Shown here one piece after another: positions 7,553-17,120 of a stretch of 64,000 bases of DNA. This DNA comes from Prochlorococcus sp. AG-347-I06 (GTDB taxonomy: Bacteria > Cyanobacteriota > Cyanobacteriia > PCC-6307 > Cyanobiaceae): NCBI GenBank assembly GCA_003281605.1, contig QCBM01000001.1:432283-496282 (forward strand). Direction: 5' to 3'. A model generated the notes under the pieces. It was not told where the DNA came from. It saw nothing but the letters and a program-made list of their open reading frames with translations, and searched no databases. How positions within the stretch are numbered: position 1 is the first letter of the stretch; every line of letters begins with the position of its first letter. The translations under genes and the position numbers were made by a program.

Positions 7553-7864
7553 ATGGTTTTAAGTTTATTACTATCAACATTTCTAACTGTTTTTATAGCC
7601 GAATTAGGTGACAAAACTCAACTAGCAACTTTAACTATTAGTGGCACTTCAAATAAACCATTAGCAGTTTTTCTAGGATCTTCTTCAGCACTAGTTTTTG
7701 CAAGTTTACTAGGAGCTTTAACGGGTGGTTCTATTTCAAGTTTTTTACCCGAAGTAGTTCTTAAGTCAATAGCTTCCATTACATTTTTCATCATTGGTAT
7801 AAGACTTTTTATCAACTCTTTCACCATCGAAAAAGAAGAAAAAGAAGAGAAAGAAAATAATTAG
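7553..7864 (+). CDS. UPF0016/Gdt1-family half-transporter, subunit 2 (probable Mn2+ exporter)
   Basis: This is the second half-size partner, 103 residues, again with three spans and one ELGDKTQLATL signature (about residues 16-26). It starts on the base after the stop of 7226..7552, so the two are made together. The C-terminal tail is highly charged (EKEEKEEKENN). Two half-repeats in tandem genes represent the presumed ancestral state of the internally duplicated family. The Mn2+ substrate is taken from characterised relatives, not from this sequence. Confidence 0.88.
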   Translation: MVLSLLLSTFLTVFIAELGDKTQLATLTISGTSNKPLAVFLGSSSALVFASLLGALTGGSISSFLPEVVLKSIASITFFIIGIRLFINSFTIEKEEKEEKENN

Positions 7865-7936
7865 TTTTAAGCTTGGATAATAAGGTGTAATAATGAAGTG
7901 TATACCCTTAAATTAATTTATAATTTCATTTAGATT

Positions 7937-10159
7937 ATGTTCACATCATCTTCAATAATTGATAATCTTAATCAGTCAGAAGGGTTAGAATATAAAAAAT
8001 TATGCAGATTATTAAAAATAACAAAGAAATCTGATAAGGATAAATTAGATATTGCTCTAAGAGCTCTTGAGAAACTTGAAATAATTAATAAAAATGAAAA
8101 TGATGAATATACTTGCATAAAGGATAATGATCATCTTGTCGCCAAAATAAGATGTAGTAGCAAAGGCTATTGCTTTGCTGTAAGAGGAAAAGACAAAGAA
8201 GATATCTACGTTAAAGAAAATCTACTTAACTATGCATGGAATGGAGATAAAGTTTTAGTAAGGATAATAAAAGAGGGATATAGAAGAAGATCACCAGAAG
8301 GAATAGTTGATTGTATTCTTGAAAGATCAAATCAAATACTTCTTTCTAAAGTAGAAATAATAAACAATGATGTATATGCAATCCCAATAGACGATAGGAT
8401 CCTTTCTAAAATTAAACTTCCAAAAGAGAATAAAAAATACACATTCAAACCAGACAATAAGAATATAGTAAAAGTTGAGATTGATAGATTTCCAATAGGT
8501 CAAGAAGAGGGATTAGGTCATGTTATACAAGAACTAAAACTTAACAATAATGAGGAATATGATACAGACTTTGTTTTATCAAAAAGCAATATCGTTAATT
8601 CGTATAATTTAAATCATATTGAATCAAAAAAAATAGAACAAAGGGAGAGGATAGACCTTACAGATAAAAACTCTTATTTATTCAAAAGTTGGAATTCTAA
8701 TAATTCTCCAATGCTCCCAATGATTCAAATAGATCAGGGGAAAAATAAAATTACAAAATTATGGATACATACAAATAACCTTGCAGAAAGAGTAGACCTA
8801 AATAGTAAAAAATCTCTAGAAATATTATTTAAAGGGTTTGAATCATTACCGTTATTAAATGATTGGCAAAACTACCTTAGTGAAGCCATAAGAAATGATT
8901 CTGAATTTAAAGTTGGTGAAAAGAATGAAGCGATAAGCCTCTGTGTGCATTTAAATAGTGATAATGAAATAATTAATTGGTCATTCCATCTTACTTTAGT
9001 AAAATGCTCTCTTATTGTTGGAAGTGATCATACTGAAGCGCTTCTATCTAGAAAAAGTAAATCAAGGATAACCTCTCGGGTATTAAAACCTATAAAGGAA
9101 TATATCGACGATTTAGATAAAATACTTGAAATTTCATGTTCATTCAGACAAAAACATCTTTTGGAGGGTAAGGTTGAAATTCCTGCACCACTTAATAAAA
9201 TTGAGTCACTTGAAGAATTTTTTATTCACAATCCAGCTGAATATTCAAAAGGATATTTTGAATCATTAAATAAAGAAGATTGCCAAACTTACCTTTCACC
9301 AATACTATATGAAGCTAATTTAATATGGTTCAAACATTCAAATCAATATGGCTTAAAAAGCGCCGGACATTTTTCAAATGGAATAGATTATGTTAATGCA
9401 AATGAAATCATCAAATATTCAGAATTTATTGATAACGATATAGAGCTTAATGAAGATGGCAATTTGACATTTAGTCAAGTAATTAAATTATGTGGCGATG
9501 ATAATAAAAAAAGAATCTTACATAAACTCCTAATTAATGAATTTAAGGACAATGAAATAAGGTTGATATCTAAAGATCCTGATAATGATGAATCAGAAAA
9601 ATTATTTATTTCTCCATGGACAATTCCTGGATTTGACTTTACTAATCTTATTAACCAGTACTGTATTTTTAATATGATAATAAATGGTAAGAAATCAAAG
9701 AAAAATAATATTGATGCAATCAATATATCGGAAAGTATTTCATTAGACCTAGTAAATTGGGATATATTTAATTCATCAATTTCAAAAAATCTAGAAATAT
9801 TATTTAACAAGTTTGTGATAGATAAACTTAATGAATTCAAGTACAAAGTTAACCAATATAAATCTAATATGATAAATATAAAAAAAGTAAGAAAAGCCGA
9901 AAAATTATTAGGTAATATTTATAATGGATTTATTTTATCAGTGCAAACATATGGTTTCTTTGTTGAGATATCAGAACTTAATGTAGAGGGTTTAGTACAC
10001 GTAAGCACTCTTAATAATGATTGGTATGAATACAGGTCAAGGCAAAATCTATTGATTGGAAGAAAATCTAAAAAATCATATAAAGTTGGAGATGCAATAG
10101 AAGTAAAAATAATAAAAGTCGATATTCTTAAATATCAAATTGATTTAGAATTAACATAA
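7937..10159 (+). CDS. RNB-fold RNase II/R homologue, apparently without the catalytic residues
   Basis: The order of domains is that of RNase II/R: an N-terminal winged-helix part, a cold-shock-like RNA-binding segment (KIRCSSKGYCFAVRGKDKED, about 70-110), the RNB body beginning RERIDLTD (about 234), and a C-terminal S1 domain (about 659-740, GFILSVQTYGFFVEI). The cluster of four Asp normally found between these start and WxAIADV elements (form D-x5-D-x-DD) is absent; the stretch before WIHTNNLAERVDL contains none. The SPIRRY-type arginine signature is replaced by SPWTIPGFDFTNLINQ (about 557). RNA binding is likely, but 3'-5' exonuclease activity is doubtful. The length of 740 residues is normal. 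An ATG start follows a 70-base spacer. Confidence 0.85.
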   Translation: MFTSSSIIDNLNQSEGLEYKKLCRLLKITKKSDKDKLDIALRALEKLEIINKNENDEYTCIKDNDHLVAKIRCSSKGYCFAVRGKDKEDIYVKENLLNYAWNGDKVLVRIIKEGYRRRSPEGIVDCILERSNQILLSKVEIINNDVYAIPIDDRILSKIKLPKENKKYTFKPDNKNIVKVEIDRFPIGQEEGLGHVIQELKLNNNEEYDTDFVLSKSNIVNSYNLNHIESKKIEQRERIDLTDKNSYLFKSWNSNNSPMLPMIQIDQGKNKITKLWIHTNNLAERVDLNSKKSLEILFKGFESLPLLNDWQNYLSEAIRNDSEFKVGEKNEAISLCVHLNSDNEIINWSFHLTLVKCSLIVGSDHTEALLSRKSKSRITSRVLKPIKEYIDDLDKILEISCSFRQKHLLEGKVEIPAPLNKIESLEEFFIHNPAEYSKGYFESLNKEDCQTYLSPILYEANLIWFKHSNQYGLKSAGHFSNGIDYVNANEIIKYSEFIDNDIELNEDGNLTFSQVIKLCGDDNKKRILHKLLINEFKDNEIRLISKDPDNDESEKLFISPWTIPGFDFTNLINQYCIFNMIINGKKSKKNNIDAINISESISLDLVNWDIFNSSISKNLEILFNKFVIDKLNEFKYKVNQYKSNMINIKKVRKAEKLLGNIYNGFILSVQTYGFFVEISELNVEGLVHVSTLNNDWYEYRSRQNLLIGRKSKKSYKVGDAIEVKIIKVDILKYQIDLELT

Positions 10160-10225
10160 ATAAATTTTCACAAAATATATTATGGAAATATTAACCAAAA
10201 AAATTTAAGATAACTTTTTATAATT

Positions 10226-10669
10226 ATGTTTAAGAAAAAATATTTACTTTTAACTCTTTTTTTAATAATAATTTTTCAAATTTTATTATATACAAATAAT
10301 AATCAGAAGGCTTCATTTAGATACTTTAAATGGACCCTCCAAGAAGTAAGTATAGGTAAGTTAATCAGTATTTCGTTTTTTTCTGGTTTATTTGTAAGTA
10401 CTTTATTAAATACAGCAATTACTAGCACTAGTTTCAGAAAAAAAACTTTCGAAAATGTGGAAGATGATTTTGTATCTTATAGTGATGAGGAAGAAATGGA
10501 ACCAAACGTTGAGATGCCGCCACAAAGGGATATTAGAGAAACTCAACCAACAATTTCTGTTAATTACAGAGTAGTTAAAAATATGAATGATAATAATTTT
10601 AAAAAAGATCAAAGTTATTCAAATCAAGATATTAAAGATGACTGGGATAATGCTGACAATGATTGGTAG
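10226..10669 (+). CDS. Two-span membrane protein with acidic tail, 147 aa
   Basis: Residues 5-24 form a hydrophobic signal-anchor and about 42-64 a second span (IGKLISISFFSGLFVSTLLN), an arrangement like LapA/DUF1049 proteins. The remaining 80 residues are acidic and probably unstructured, with DDFVSYSDEEEMEPNVE and ending DWDNADNDW. The function is unknown, and the LapA resemblance is weak. It stands alone between the RNB-like gene and a DUF2996 gene, all on the plus strand. Confidence 0.75.
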   Translation: MFKKKYLLLTLFLIIIFQILLYTNNNQKASFRYFKWTLQEVSIGKLISISFFSGLFVSTLLNTAITSTSFRKKTFENVEDDFVSYSDEEEMEPNVEMPPQRDIRETQPTISVNYRVVKNMNDNNFKKDQSYSNQDIKDDWDNADNDW

Positions 10670-10727
10670 AAAAATAAATTAATTAAAAAATGTTTTTTAA
10701 TTTATAATGGAGTAAATAGTTTTTTTT

Positions 10728-11294
10728 ATGGAAGAAAATTTAGACAAAAATAATGAAGTAAATAAAGAAATATCTGACAACACTGCTAAATCAAACTCTG
10801 AAGAAATAAAAGGACCTAAATCAGAAAAAGTTATCAATGTGGATATAAATAATGGTGATTCTGCTACAAAAGTTGATATAAAAAATGAAATTAATACTCC
10901 CGAAAAACCTATAACAAAACCAAAAAAAGAACTCCCAGTAGAGAAAAAGCCTTTCCAAGAATTTATTAACATGCACCTAATTCCTTCACTTACTGAGGAA
11001 ATTAATCAAAGAGGATTAGAAATAAACAATATTAATCTCACTAACACAAATAGACCTATTGCTGGAGATAAATGTTGGGTAATAAATTGTGAAATTAAAG
11101 ATACATGTAACTTTTGGTTATCCTTTGAGAAGGATGACATTAGTTCATTAAAAAGTATTTCTTTATCAAAACCTAATCAACAACCCAGTATTATTGAATC
11201 CTTTCTTATTGACGAAAAAAGAATCACCCTAAAATTAATAATTTCAAGAGTACTTCAAAGATTGAATGGGCAAAAGTTAATAGGAGTTAATTAG
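10728..11294 (+). CDS. DUF2996 protein (cyanobacteria and plants)
   Basis: The first 70 residues are a charged, low-complexity linker (Lys, Asn, Glu). The folded part, from FQEFINMHLIPSLTEEINQRG to the end, matches DUF2996, including GDKCWVINCEIKD and the alternation expected of a beta-sheet domain. The biochemical function is unknown. The ATG is preceded by GGAG about 18 bases upstream, and an AT-rich inverted repeat (ATTAAAAAA / TTTTTTAAT) lies between this gene and the previous one. It sits just upstream of the chlorophyll cyclase gene, perhaps by chance. Confidence 0.75.
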   Translation: MEENLDKNNEVNKEISDNTAKSNSEEIKGPKSEKVINVDINNGDSATKVDIKNEINTPEKPITKPKKELPVEKKPFQEFINMHLIPSLTEEINQRGLEINNINLTNTNRPIAGDKCWVINCEIKDTCNFWLSFEKDDISSLKSISLSKPNQQPSIIESFLIDEKRITLKLIISRVLQRLNGQKLIGVN

Positions 11295-11374
11295 AAAAAC
11301 AATAACACCAAGTTAACTTTTCCCTCGAAAATACAAATCATAGTAAATAATAGTAATAATAAACCTAATAAAAA

Positions 11375-12547
11375 ATGGCTCAATCAACTGTTGAATCAAA
11401 AAATAAAAAAGATATTAATAATGGAAAGATACCAGCAAAAGAAACAATTTTGTCCCCAAGATTCTACACAACAGACTTTGAGGCTATGGAAAATATGGAT
11501 TTATCTATAAACGAGGAGGAATTGGAAGCTATTTGTGAGGAATTTAGGAAAGATTACAATAGACATCATTTTGTAAGAAATAGTGAATTTGAAGGCGCTG
11601 CAGAAAAATTAGATCCTGAGACAAGAGAGCTTTTTGTTGATTTTCTCGAGGGAAGTTGTACATCAGAATTTTCAGGTTTTTTACTTTACAAGGAACTTAG
11701 TAAGAGAATTAAAGTCAAAAACCCTTTACTTGCTGAATGTTTTGCTCATATGGCCAGAGATGAAGCGAGACATGCAGGTTTTTTAAATAAATCAATGAGT
11801 GACTTTGGACTTCAGTTAGATTTAGGTTTTTTAACAGCCAATAAAGATTACACTTATTTCCCTCCAAGAAGTATTTTTTACGCTACCTATTTATCCGAAA
11901 AAATAGGTTATTGGAGATACATAGCAATATATAGGCATCTCGAAAAGAACCCTGATAGCAAAATCTTTCCACTATTTAATTACTTTGAAAATTGGTGTCA
12001 AGATGAAAATAGACATGGTGATTTCTTTGACGCATTAATGAGAGCACAGCCACGAACTGTTAAATCTTTAAGCCAAAAAATTACCATTGGCGGCTCTACT
12101 TTTACACACCCATTATTTGACTACTTCCATAGGTTTAGATATTTTTTGAATAATCTTCCATTAACATCCAAGTTATGGTCTAGGTTCTTTCTATTAGCTG
12201 TATTTGCAACTATGTATGCAAGAGATTTGGGAATTAAAAAAGATTTCTACAGTTCTCTAGGTTTAGATGCCAGAGATTACGACCAGTTTGTTATTAATAA
12301 AACAAATGAAACTGCAGCTAGAGTTTTCCCTGTAGTAATGGACGTTTATGATAAATCTTTTTATGGAAGATTAGATAAAATAGTAGATAATAATAAGGTT
12401 CTCTCCGATATTGCAAACAGTGATGGAAATAAAGTATCTAAAACCTTTAAAAAATTACCTAAATATTTATCAAACGGTTACCAGTTATTAAGACTATACT
12501 TATTAAAACCTCTTGATAGCAAAGATTTCCAACCTTCGATTAGATAA
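11375..12547 (+). CDS. acsF: Mg-protoporphyrin IX monomethyl ester oxidative cyclase
   Basis: AcsF (ChlE) is the di-iron, oxygen-dependent enzyme that closes the fifth ring of chlorophyll to make protochlorophyllide. The 390-residue length is normal. The di-iron ligands sit in [12 protein letters not shown] (Glu98), RDEARHAG (Glu130, His133) and the second bundle with [13 protein letters not shown]. The long [18 protein letters not shown] segment and C-terminal region are typical. It works in the same pathway as ChlH encoded at 25.4 kb. The start ATG follows a 45-base AT-rich leader without a strong ribosome-binding site. Confidence 0.97.
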   Translation: MAQSTVESKNKKDINNGKIPAKETILSPRFYTTDFEAMENMDLSINEEELEAICEEFRKDYNRHHFVRNSEFEGAAEKLDPETRELFVDFLEGSCTSEFSGFLLYKELSKRIKVKNPLLAECFAHMARDEARHAGFLNKSMSDFGLQLDLGFLTANKDYTYFPPRSIFYATYLSEKIGYWRYIAIYRHLEKNPDSKIFPLFNYFENWCQDENRHGDFFDALMRAQPRTVKSLSQKITIGGSTFTHPLFDYFHRFRYFLNNLPLTSKLWSRFFLLAVFATMYARDLGIKKDFYSSLGLDARDYDQFVINKTNETAARVFPVVMDVYDKSFYGRLDKIVDNNKVLSDIANSDGNKVSKTFKKLPKYLSNGYQLLRLYLLKPLDSKDFQPSIR

Positions 12548-12578
12548 TCTTTAATACAGAGAAGATTTATAGACTCAT

Positions 12579-14000
12579 ATGCTTTCGTCACAAATCAAAT
12601 CAAATGAAATCGTTTTTGGTAGTTGCAATAAAGATTTATTAGAAGAAATCATTTTCTACGGAATTGGACTTGGTGCTGATTTTGTAGAAATATTTATAGA
12701 GAATACTGACAACTCAAGCGTCTTAGCAGAAGAAGATTTTATTACAAGTGTAAGTCCATCATTTGGAAGGGGTGCTGGCATTAGAATCTTCAAAGGAAAA
12801 AAAGATGGATTTGTAAGTACAAATGATTTAACAAAGCATGGCTTGATGAGATCGGTATCTCAAGCTATTGAGATGTTAGACATAACAGACAACAAAAGAA
12901 AAGTATTTAACGGTTTAAGTAAACATAGGGACTACAGTTTATCCAAGAAAAAATGGATTAATGAAGTCCCATCTATTCATGAGATAAGTGAAAAACTACT
13001 AGTTAGCACAAAGTCTTTAAAAAAAAATAATAAAATAATAACTAGAAAAGGAAGTTACTCAAGAAATCTTCAAGAAGTAATTATAGCCTCCAGTGACGGA
13101 ACCTATGTATCAGATATTAGATTGCATCAAACAGTTGGTCTCAACGTTATTGCAAGTGATGCCCAATATAGATCTAGTGGAAGTAGAAGATTTGGATCGT
13201 CAGGAATGCCTAATGAATTCAGATTATGGGATCACGAAAAAGCAGCAAATGATGTGTTTGAAAGTTCAATGAACATGCTGTATGCAGATTACGTTGATGC
13301 AGGACAAATGCCTGTTGTATTAGCTAATAAATTTGGTGGCGTTATATTCCATGAAGCCTGTGGTCACTTACTTGAAACTACTCAAATAGAGAGAGGAACA
13401 ACACCATTTGAGAATAAATTGAATGAAAAAATTGCACATGAATCTGTAACAGCAATAGATGAAGGGATATCAGAAGGATCCTTCGGTTCATTATCAGTAG
13501 ATGATGAAGGTATGGAACCCGAAAAATCAGTTCTTATAAAAGATGGAATTTTAAAAAAATTCATATCCGACAGGGCAGGTGAATTAAGAACTGGCCATAA
13601 AAGAACAGGAAGTGGAAGAAGACAAAATTATTCTTTTGCTGCAGCTTCAAGAATGAGAAATACTTATATAGCTAAAGGTGAGCACTCGAAAGAGGATTTA
13701 ATCAATAGTATTAGTGAAGGTCTTTATTGCAAATCAATGGGTGGTGGAAGTGTAGGTGCTACAGGACAATTTAATTTTGCGGTAGAAGAAGGATATCTTA
13801 TTAAAAATGGAAAATTAACTAATCCAGTAAAGGGAGCAACATTGATCGGTGAGGCTAAAGAAGTTATGCCAAAAATATCAATGTGCGGAAATGATCTTGA
13901 ATTGGCTCCTGGATTCTGTGGATCCATTAGTGGAAGTGTCAACGTAACTGTTGGCCAACCTCATATTAAGGTTGATTCAATCACTGTTGGCGGAAGATAG
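12579..14000 (+). CDS. tldD: TldD metalloprotease subunit
   Basis: TldD and PmbA (TldE) form a hetero-complex that digests unfolded peptides inside a closed chamber; in other bacteria it matures modified peptides and degrades the CcdA antitoxin. The zinc site HEACGH is at residues 258-263, and the C-terminal CGNDLELAPGFCGSISG motif supplies the third ligand. At 473 residues it is of normal length. The partner gene begins four bases after its stop, so the complex is encoded as one operon, followed by fmt. Confidence 0.95.
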   Translation: MLSSQIKSNEIVFGSCNKDLLEEIIFYGIGLGADFVEIFIENTDNSSVLAEEDFITSVSPSFGRGAGIRIFKGKKDGFVSTNDLTKHGLMRSVSQAIEMLDITDNKRKVFNGLSKHRDYSLSKKKWINEVPSIHEISEKLLVSTKSLKKNNKIITRKGSYSRNLQEVIIASSDGTYVSDIRLHQTVGLNVIASDAQYRSSGSRRFGSSGMPNEFRLWDHEKAANDVFESSMNMLYADYVDAGQMPVVLANKFGGVIFHEACGHLLETTQIERGTTPFENKLNEKIAHESVTAIDEGISEGSFGSLSVDDEGMEPEKSVLIKDGILKKFISDRAGELRTGHKRTGSGRRQNYSFAAASRMRNTYIAKGEHSKEDLINSISEGLYCKSMGGGSVGATGQFNFAVEEGYLIKNGKLTNPVKGATLIGEAKEVMPKISMCGNDLELAPGFCGSISGSVNVTVGQPHIKVDSITVGGR

Positions 14001-14003
14001 GAT

Positions 14004-15356
14004 ATGAATTCAAGAGAAATCACAACTCAAATCTCCAAAGCTGCAGATTTCCTAAATCTTAAAAAATGGGATTATGGAGCAAGCTTTTCTAATGATTATT
14101 CTGTGCAAGTAGATAAAGGAGAGGCTAAACAACTTAAGGCATCACAAAAGCAAATTTTAACTATAAGAGTGTGGAATCAATCTAATCTAGTTGGTATTAC
14201 TACAACAAGTGATATTAGTGAATCTGGTATTAAAAAGGCTCTTAAGCAAGCTAATATAGCTTCTGATTTCGGCAATAAGAATGAATCTACAGAATTTTCA
14301 CCACTAGCGAAGGATCCTATTAAAGTTAAAGAAGTTAAAAAAAGAAATCCTGTTGGAATAAAAAAATTACTTACAGTTTTAAGAGAAGCGGAAGTAAAAC
14401 TATTAGAAAGTCATGAATCCATAAAATCTGTTCCTTATAATGGTTTATCTGAGAGTTTCTTTGAGAGAGTTTATGCAAATAGTGAGGGTGCCTTTCGAAG
14501 TTATTCCAAAAGTCAAGCAGCACTATATTTATATGCAAGAGCAGAAGAGAAAAATAAGAAGCCTCGTAGTTCAGGTTCCGTTAAACTTGGATATGGAGCT
14601 GATGATTTAGATATAGAGTCGTGTATTAAAGAGGCTTCAAATAAAACAATTTCTCATTTAAATTATTCATCTATTAAAACTGATAAATATTTAATATGTC
14701 TTTCACCAGAGTCTTTTTTAACTATCATTAACGCCTTTAGCTCAATGTTTAATGCTAGAAGCATCATAGATGGAGTGAGCTTATCTAATAAAAATTCAAT
14801 CGGAGAGAAATTATCTACAGAAGCACTTAATATTTATGATGATGGCCTTCACGAAAAGAATATTTCTTCAACACCATTTGATGGAGAGGGAACCCCAACC
14901 AAAAGACTATGTCTAATTAACAGAGGGAGAATTGAAAATTTTATACATTCTGAATCAACTGCAAGAATATTTAAAACAACTCCCACTGGCCACGCTGGAC
15001 TAGGATCAAAAGTCTCAGTATCTCCTGATTGGATCGTAGTTGAAAAATCAGATGAAAACTTTGATCTAAAAACATTACTAGTTCACTCTACTTATGAGGG
15101 AGAATTTGTTTATATAGAAGAGTTAAATGCAATCCATGCAGGTGTCAGAGCAAGTCAAGGTTCATTTTCTCTTCCATTTGATGGATGGCTCTACAAAAAC
15201 GGTAAAAAAATCTCAATAGAATCTGCCACCGTAGCTGGGGATATCAAATATCTTTTGAAAAATATAGTAAATATTGAATCAAGCCAAGAGGTAACAACAA
15301 GTGGAATTTCTCCACATATATGGGTAGATGAATTATCAATAACTGGTGACGCGTGA
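14004..15356 (+). CDS. pmbA: PmbA/TldE, non-catalytic partner of TldD
   Basis: The 450-residue protein belongs to the same family as TldD but lacks the HExxxH zinc motif, as expected of TldE. Typical segments are DFGNKNESTEFSPLA, FDGEGTPTKRLCLINRG and the C-terminal SGISPHIWVDELSITG. Its last codon and stop overlap the GTG of fmt (GCGTGA), so the three genes are translationally coupled. Confidence 0.95.
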   Translation: MNSREITTQISKAADFLNLKKWDYGASFSNDYSVQVDKGEAKQLKASQKQILTIRVWNQSNLVGITTTSDISESGIKKALKQANIASDFGNKNESTEFSPLAKDPIKVKEVKKRNPVGIKKLLTVLREAEVKLLESHESIKSVPYNGLSESFFERVYANSEGAFRSYSKSQAALYLYARAEEKNKKPRSSGSVKLGYGADDLDIESCIKEASNKTISHLNYSSIKTDKYLICLSPESFLTIINAFSSMFNARSIIDGVSLSNKNSIGEKLSTEALNIYDDGLHEKNISSTPFDGEGTPTKRLCLINRGRIENFIHSESTARIFKTTPTGHAGLGSKVSVSPDWIVVEKSDENFDLKTLLVHSTYEGEFVYIEELNAIHAGVRASQGSFSLPFDGWLYKNGKKISIESATVAGDIKYLLKNIVNIESSQEVTTSGISPHIWVDELSITGDA

Positions 15357-16339
15357 GAATTATATTCTGGGGAACACCTGAATATTCAATTCCTAGTCTT
15401 GATATTTTTATTAAATCTAAGCACGAGGTAATTGCAGTAGTTAGCCAACCGGATAAGAAGAGATCTAGGGGAAATAAATTAATAGCCTCACCTGTAAAAA
15501 GCATTGCTGAGAAAGAATCTCTAAAAATTTATACTCCAGAAAAAATCAGGAGCAATATAGATTTTTTAAATGAACTTAAATCACTTTCTTGTGATTTATT
15601 TATTGTTATAGCTTACGGGAAAATTTTACCAAAAGAGATATTGGAAATACCAAAATTTGGTTGTTGGAACGCACATGCTTCATTACTTCCAAGATGGCGT
15701 GGTGCCGCCCCAATTCAATGGTCCCTAATAAAAGGCGATGAATTTACTGGTGTAGGAATTATGAAAATGAATGAGGGATTAGATACTGGCGATATATTGT
15801 TGGAAGAAAAAATTAAAATCAACAATAACGATAATTTAAATACACTATCGGAGAAACTTAGTATTTTATCGGCAAAATTATTTTTAAATGCTACATCTTT
15901 AATCGAAGAAAATATTAATAAAAATACTAATCCTCAATTAACAAAACAAAATACATTTGGAAGAGAAATTACTTACGCAAGAATGATTGAAAAATCAGAC
16001 TTTAAAGTTGATTGGGGTAGTGAGGCGAATAAAATTTCTCAAAAAATAAAAGCATTATACCCACGAGCAAATACAAATTTTAGAGGTAAGAACCTTAAAA
16101 TACTTAAAATCAAAGTTTTGACTAGTGATGTAATTAAAAATGAAAAATACTTTTTCATGAGCAATTATTCAAGACCGGGTATTATTCTTGCTGTAATAGA
16201 AAATGAAGGAATTATAATATCAACTAAAACTGATCCGATTATTTTGTTAGAAGCAAAACTTGAAGGCAAAAACATTTCTAGCAGAAAGCAGTTGATTCAA
16301 CAGTTAAAGCCATCAGCAGGTGAATATCTCTCAGATTAA
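15353..16339 (+). CDS. fmt: Methionyl-tRNA formyltransferase
   Basis: Fmt formylates the Met on initiator tRNA using 10-formyl-tetrahydrofolate. The GTG start at 15353 overlaps the pmbA stop. The N-terminus RIIFWGTPEYSIPSL, the catalytic region with LPKEILEIPKFGCWNAHASLLPRWRGAAPIQW and LDTGDIL are diagnostic, and the C-terminal OB-like domain is present. The length of 328 is normal. The initiator tRNA it serves is in this same window at 39.2 kb. The 3' end meets the convergent terC gene with four bases of overlap. Confidence 0.97.
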   Translation: MRIIFWGTPEYSIPSLDIFIKSKHEVIAVVSQPDKKRSRGNKLIASPVKSIAEKESLKIYTPEKIRSNIDFLNELKSLSCDLFIVIAYGKILPKEILEIPKFGCWNAHASLLPRWRGAAPIQWSLIKGDEFTGVGIMKMNEGLDTGDILLEEKIKINNNDNLNTLSEKLSILSAKLFLNATSLIEENINKNTNPQLTKQNTFGREITYARMIEKSDFKVDWGSEANKISQKIKALYPRANTNFRGKNLKILKIKVLTSDVIKNEKYFFMSNYSRPGIILAVIENEGIIISTKTDPIILLEAKLEGKNISSRKQLIQQLKPSAGEYLSD

Positions 16340-17046
16340 GTTTTAGATTCTTTTTTAGAGAATCCCCAAATGAAAGCAAAAAGAATCAAAAAATAAAAGT
16401 AATAGTCTGGAAGAATAGATTCATTAATTAACGTATTTAGTAAAAGTTTAATCCCAATTATTAAAATTGCTACGTAGCCGGCAGTTTCTAATCTAGAAAA
16501 TATATCCAGAAGTTTTAGAAAAATCCCCGATGTAAATCTTAAGGCTAATACTCCAATCACTGCTCCAAATATAATTAATATGTATTGATCACTTATAGCC
16601 ACTGCAGTAGTGATACTGTCTATGGAAAAAGCAAAATCAGTAATTGAAAGAAGCGCTACAACCCTTAAAAACCTAAAATTATTTTTATTATTATCTGTCC
16701 CATTTTCAGCGTTTTCTATATCTGAATTTAAAAAAACATTAGAGAAGAATAAATAAATTAAATAAAAACCAGCAAAAACTCTAATGAGAATAAACTTTAG
16801 AAGAACATTAGATAATATGATTAGAATAATTCTAAATAATAAAGATATTGTTATACCAATATTTAAAGCTCTTGACCTTAATTCTGAACTATCGAGGGAT
16901 TTGGTAAGAGAAGCTAGTGCTACAGCATTATCTGCCGATAATAATAATTCTAGAGCAATTAATATTGGTAAAAGTGTAAAGATTTCATACCAACTGTCTA
17001 CCTGATCTAGTGTGGGTATAAAAGAATTTATTGCGGCTGAATCCAT
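16336..17046 (-). CDS. TerC-family integral membrane protein
   Basis: The 236-residue protein has about seven spans and the TerC signature: ELLLSADNAVALASL in the first helices and ITDFAFSIDSITTAVAIS in the middle, whose acidic residues are thought to bind metal. TerC relatives include manganese exporters (YkoY/Alx type) and the plant thylakoid biogenesis factor AtTerC. Which role applies here is unknown. It ends in a four-base overlap with convergent fmt and is divergent from mfd. Confidence 0.9.
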   Translation of the reverse strand: MDSAAINSFIPTLDQVDSWYEIFTLLPILIALELLLSADNAVALASLTKSLDSSELRSRALNIGITISLLFRIILIILSNVLLKFILIRVFAGFYLIYLFFSNVFLNSDIENAENGTDNNKNNFRFLRVVALLSITDFAFSIDSITTAVAISDQYILIIFGAVIGVLALRFTSGIFLKLLDIFSRLETAGYVAILIIGIKLLLNTLINESILPDYYFYFLILFAFIWGFSKKESKT

Positions 17047-17120
17047 TAAATATTATTCACAATCAGTATAAAATCTAATATAATGTATCGGATATTTGTA
17101 ATCAAGATTGATAGTTATAA

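Noticed and set aside
9475..9846. Antisense frame in the RNB-like gene
   Set aside because: It mirrors the RNB coding frame and has no start signal.
15244..15504. Antisense frame across the pmbA-fmt junction
   Set aside because: Both genes on the plus strand are certain; the frame has no recognisable content.
16784..17005. Plus-strand frame antisense to terC
   Set aside because: Mirror of a conserved membrane protein; no family signal.
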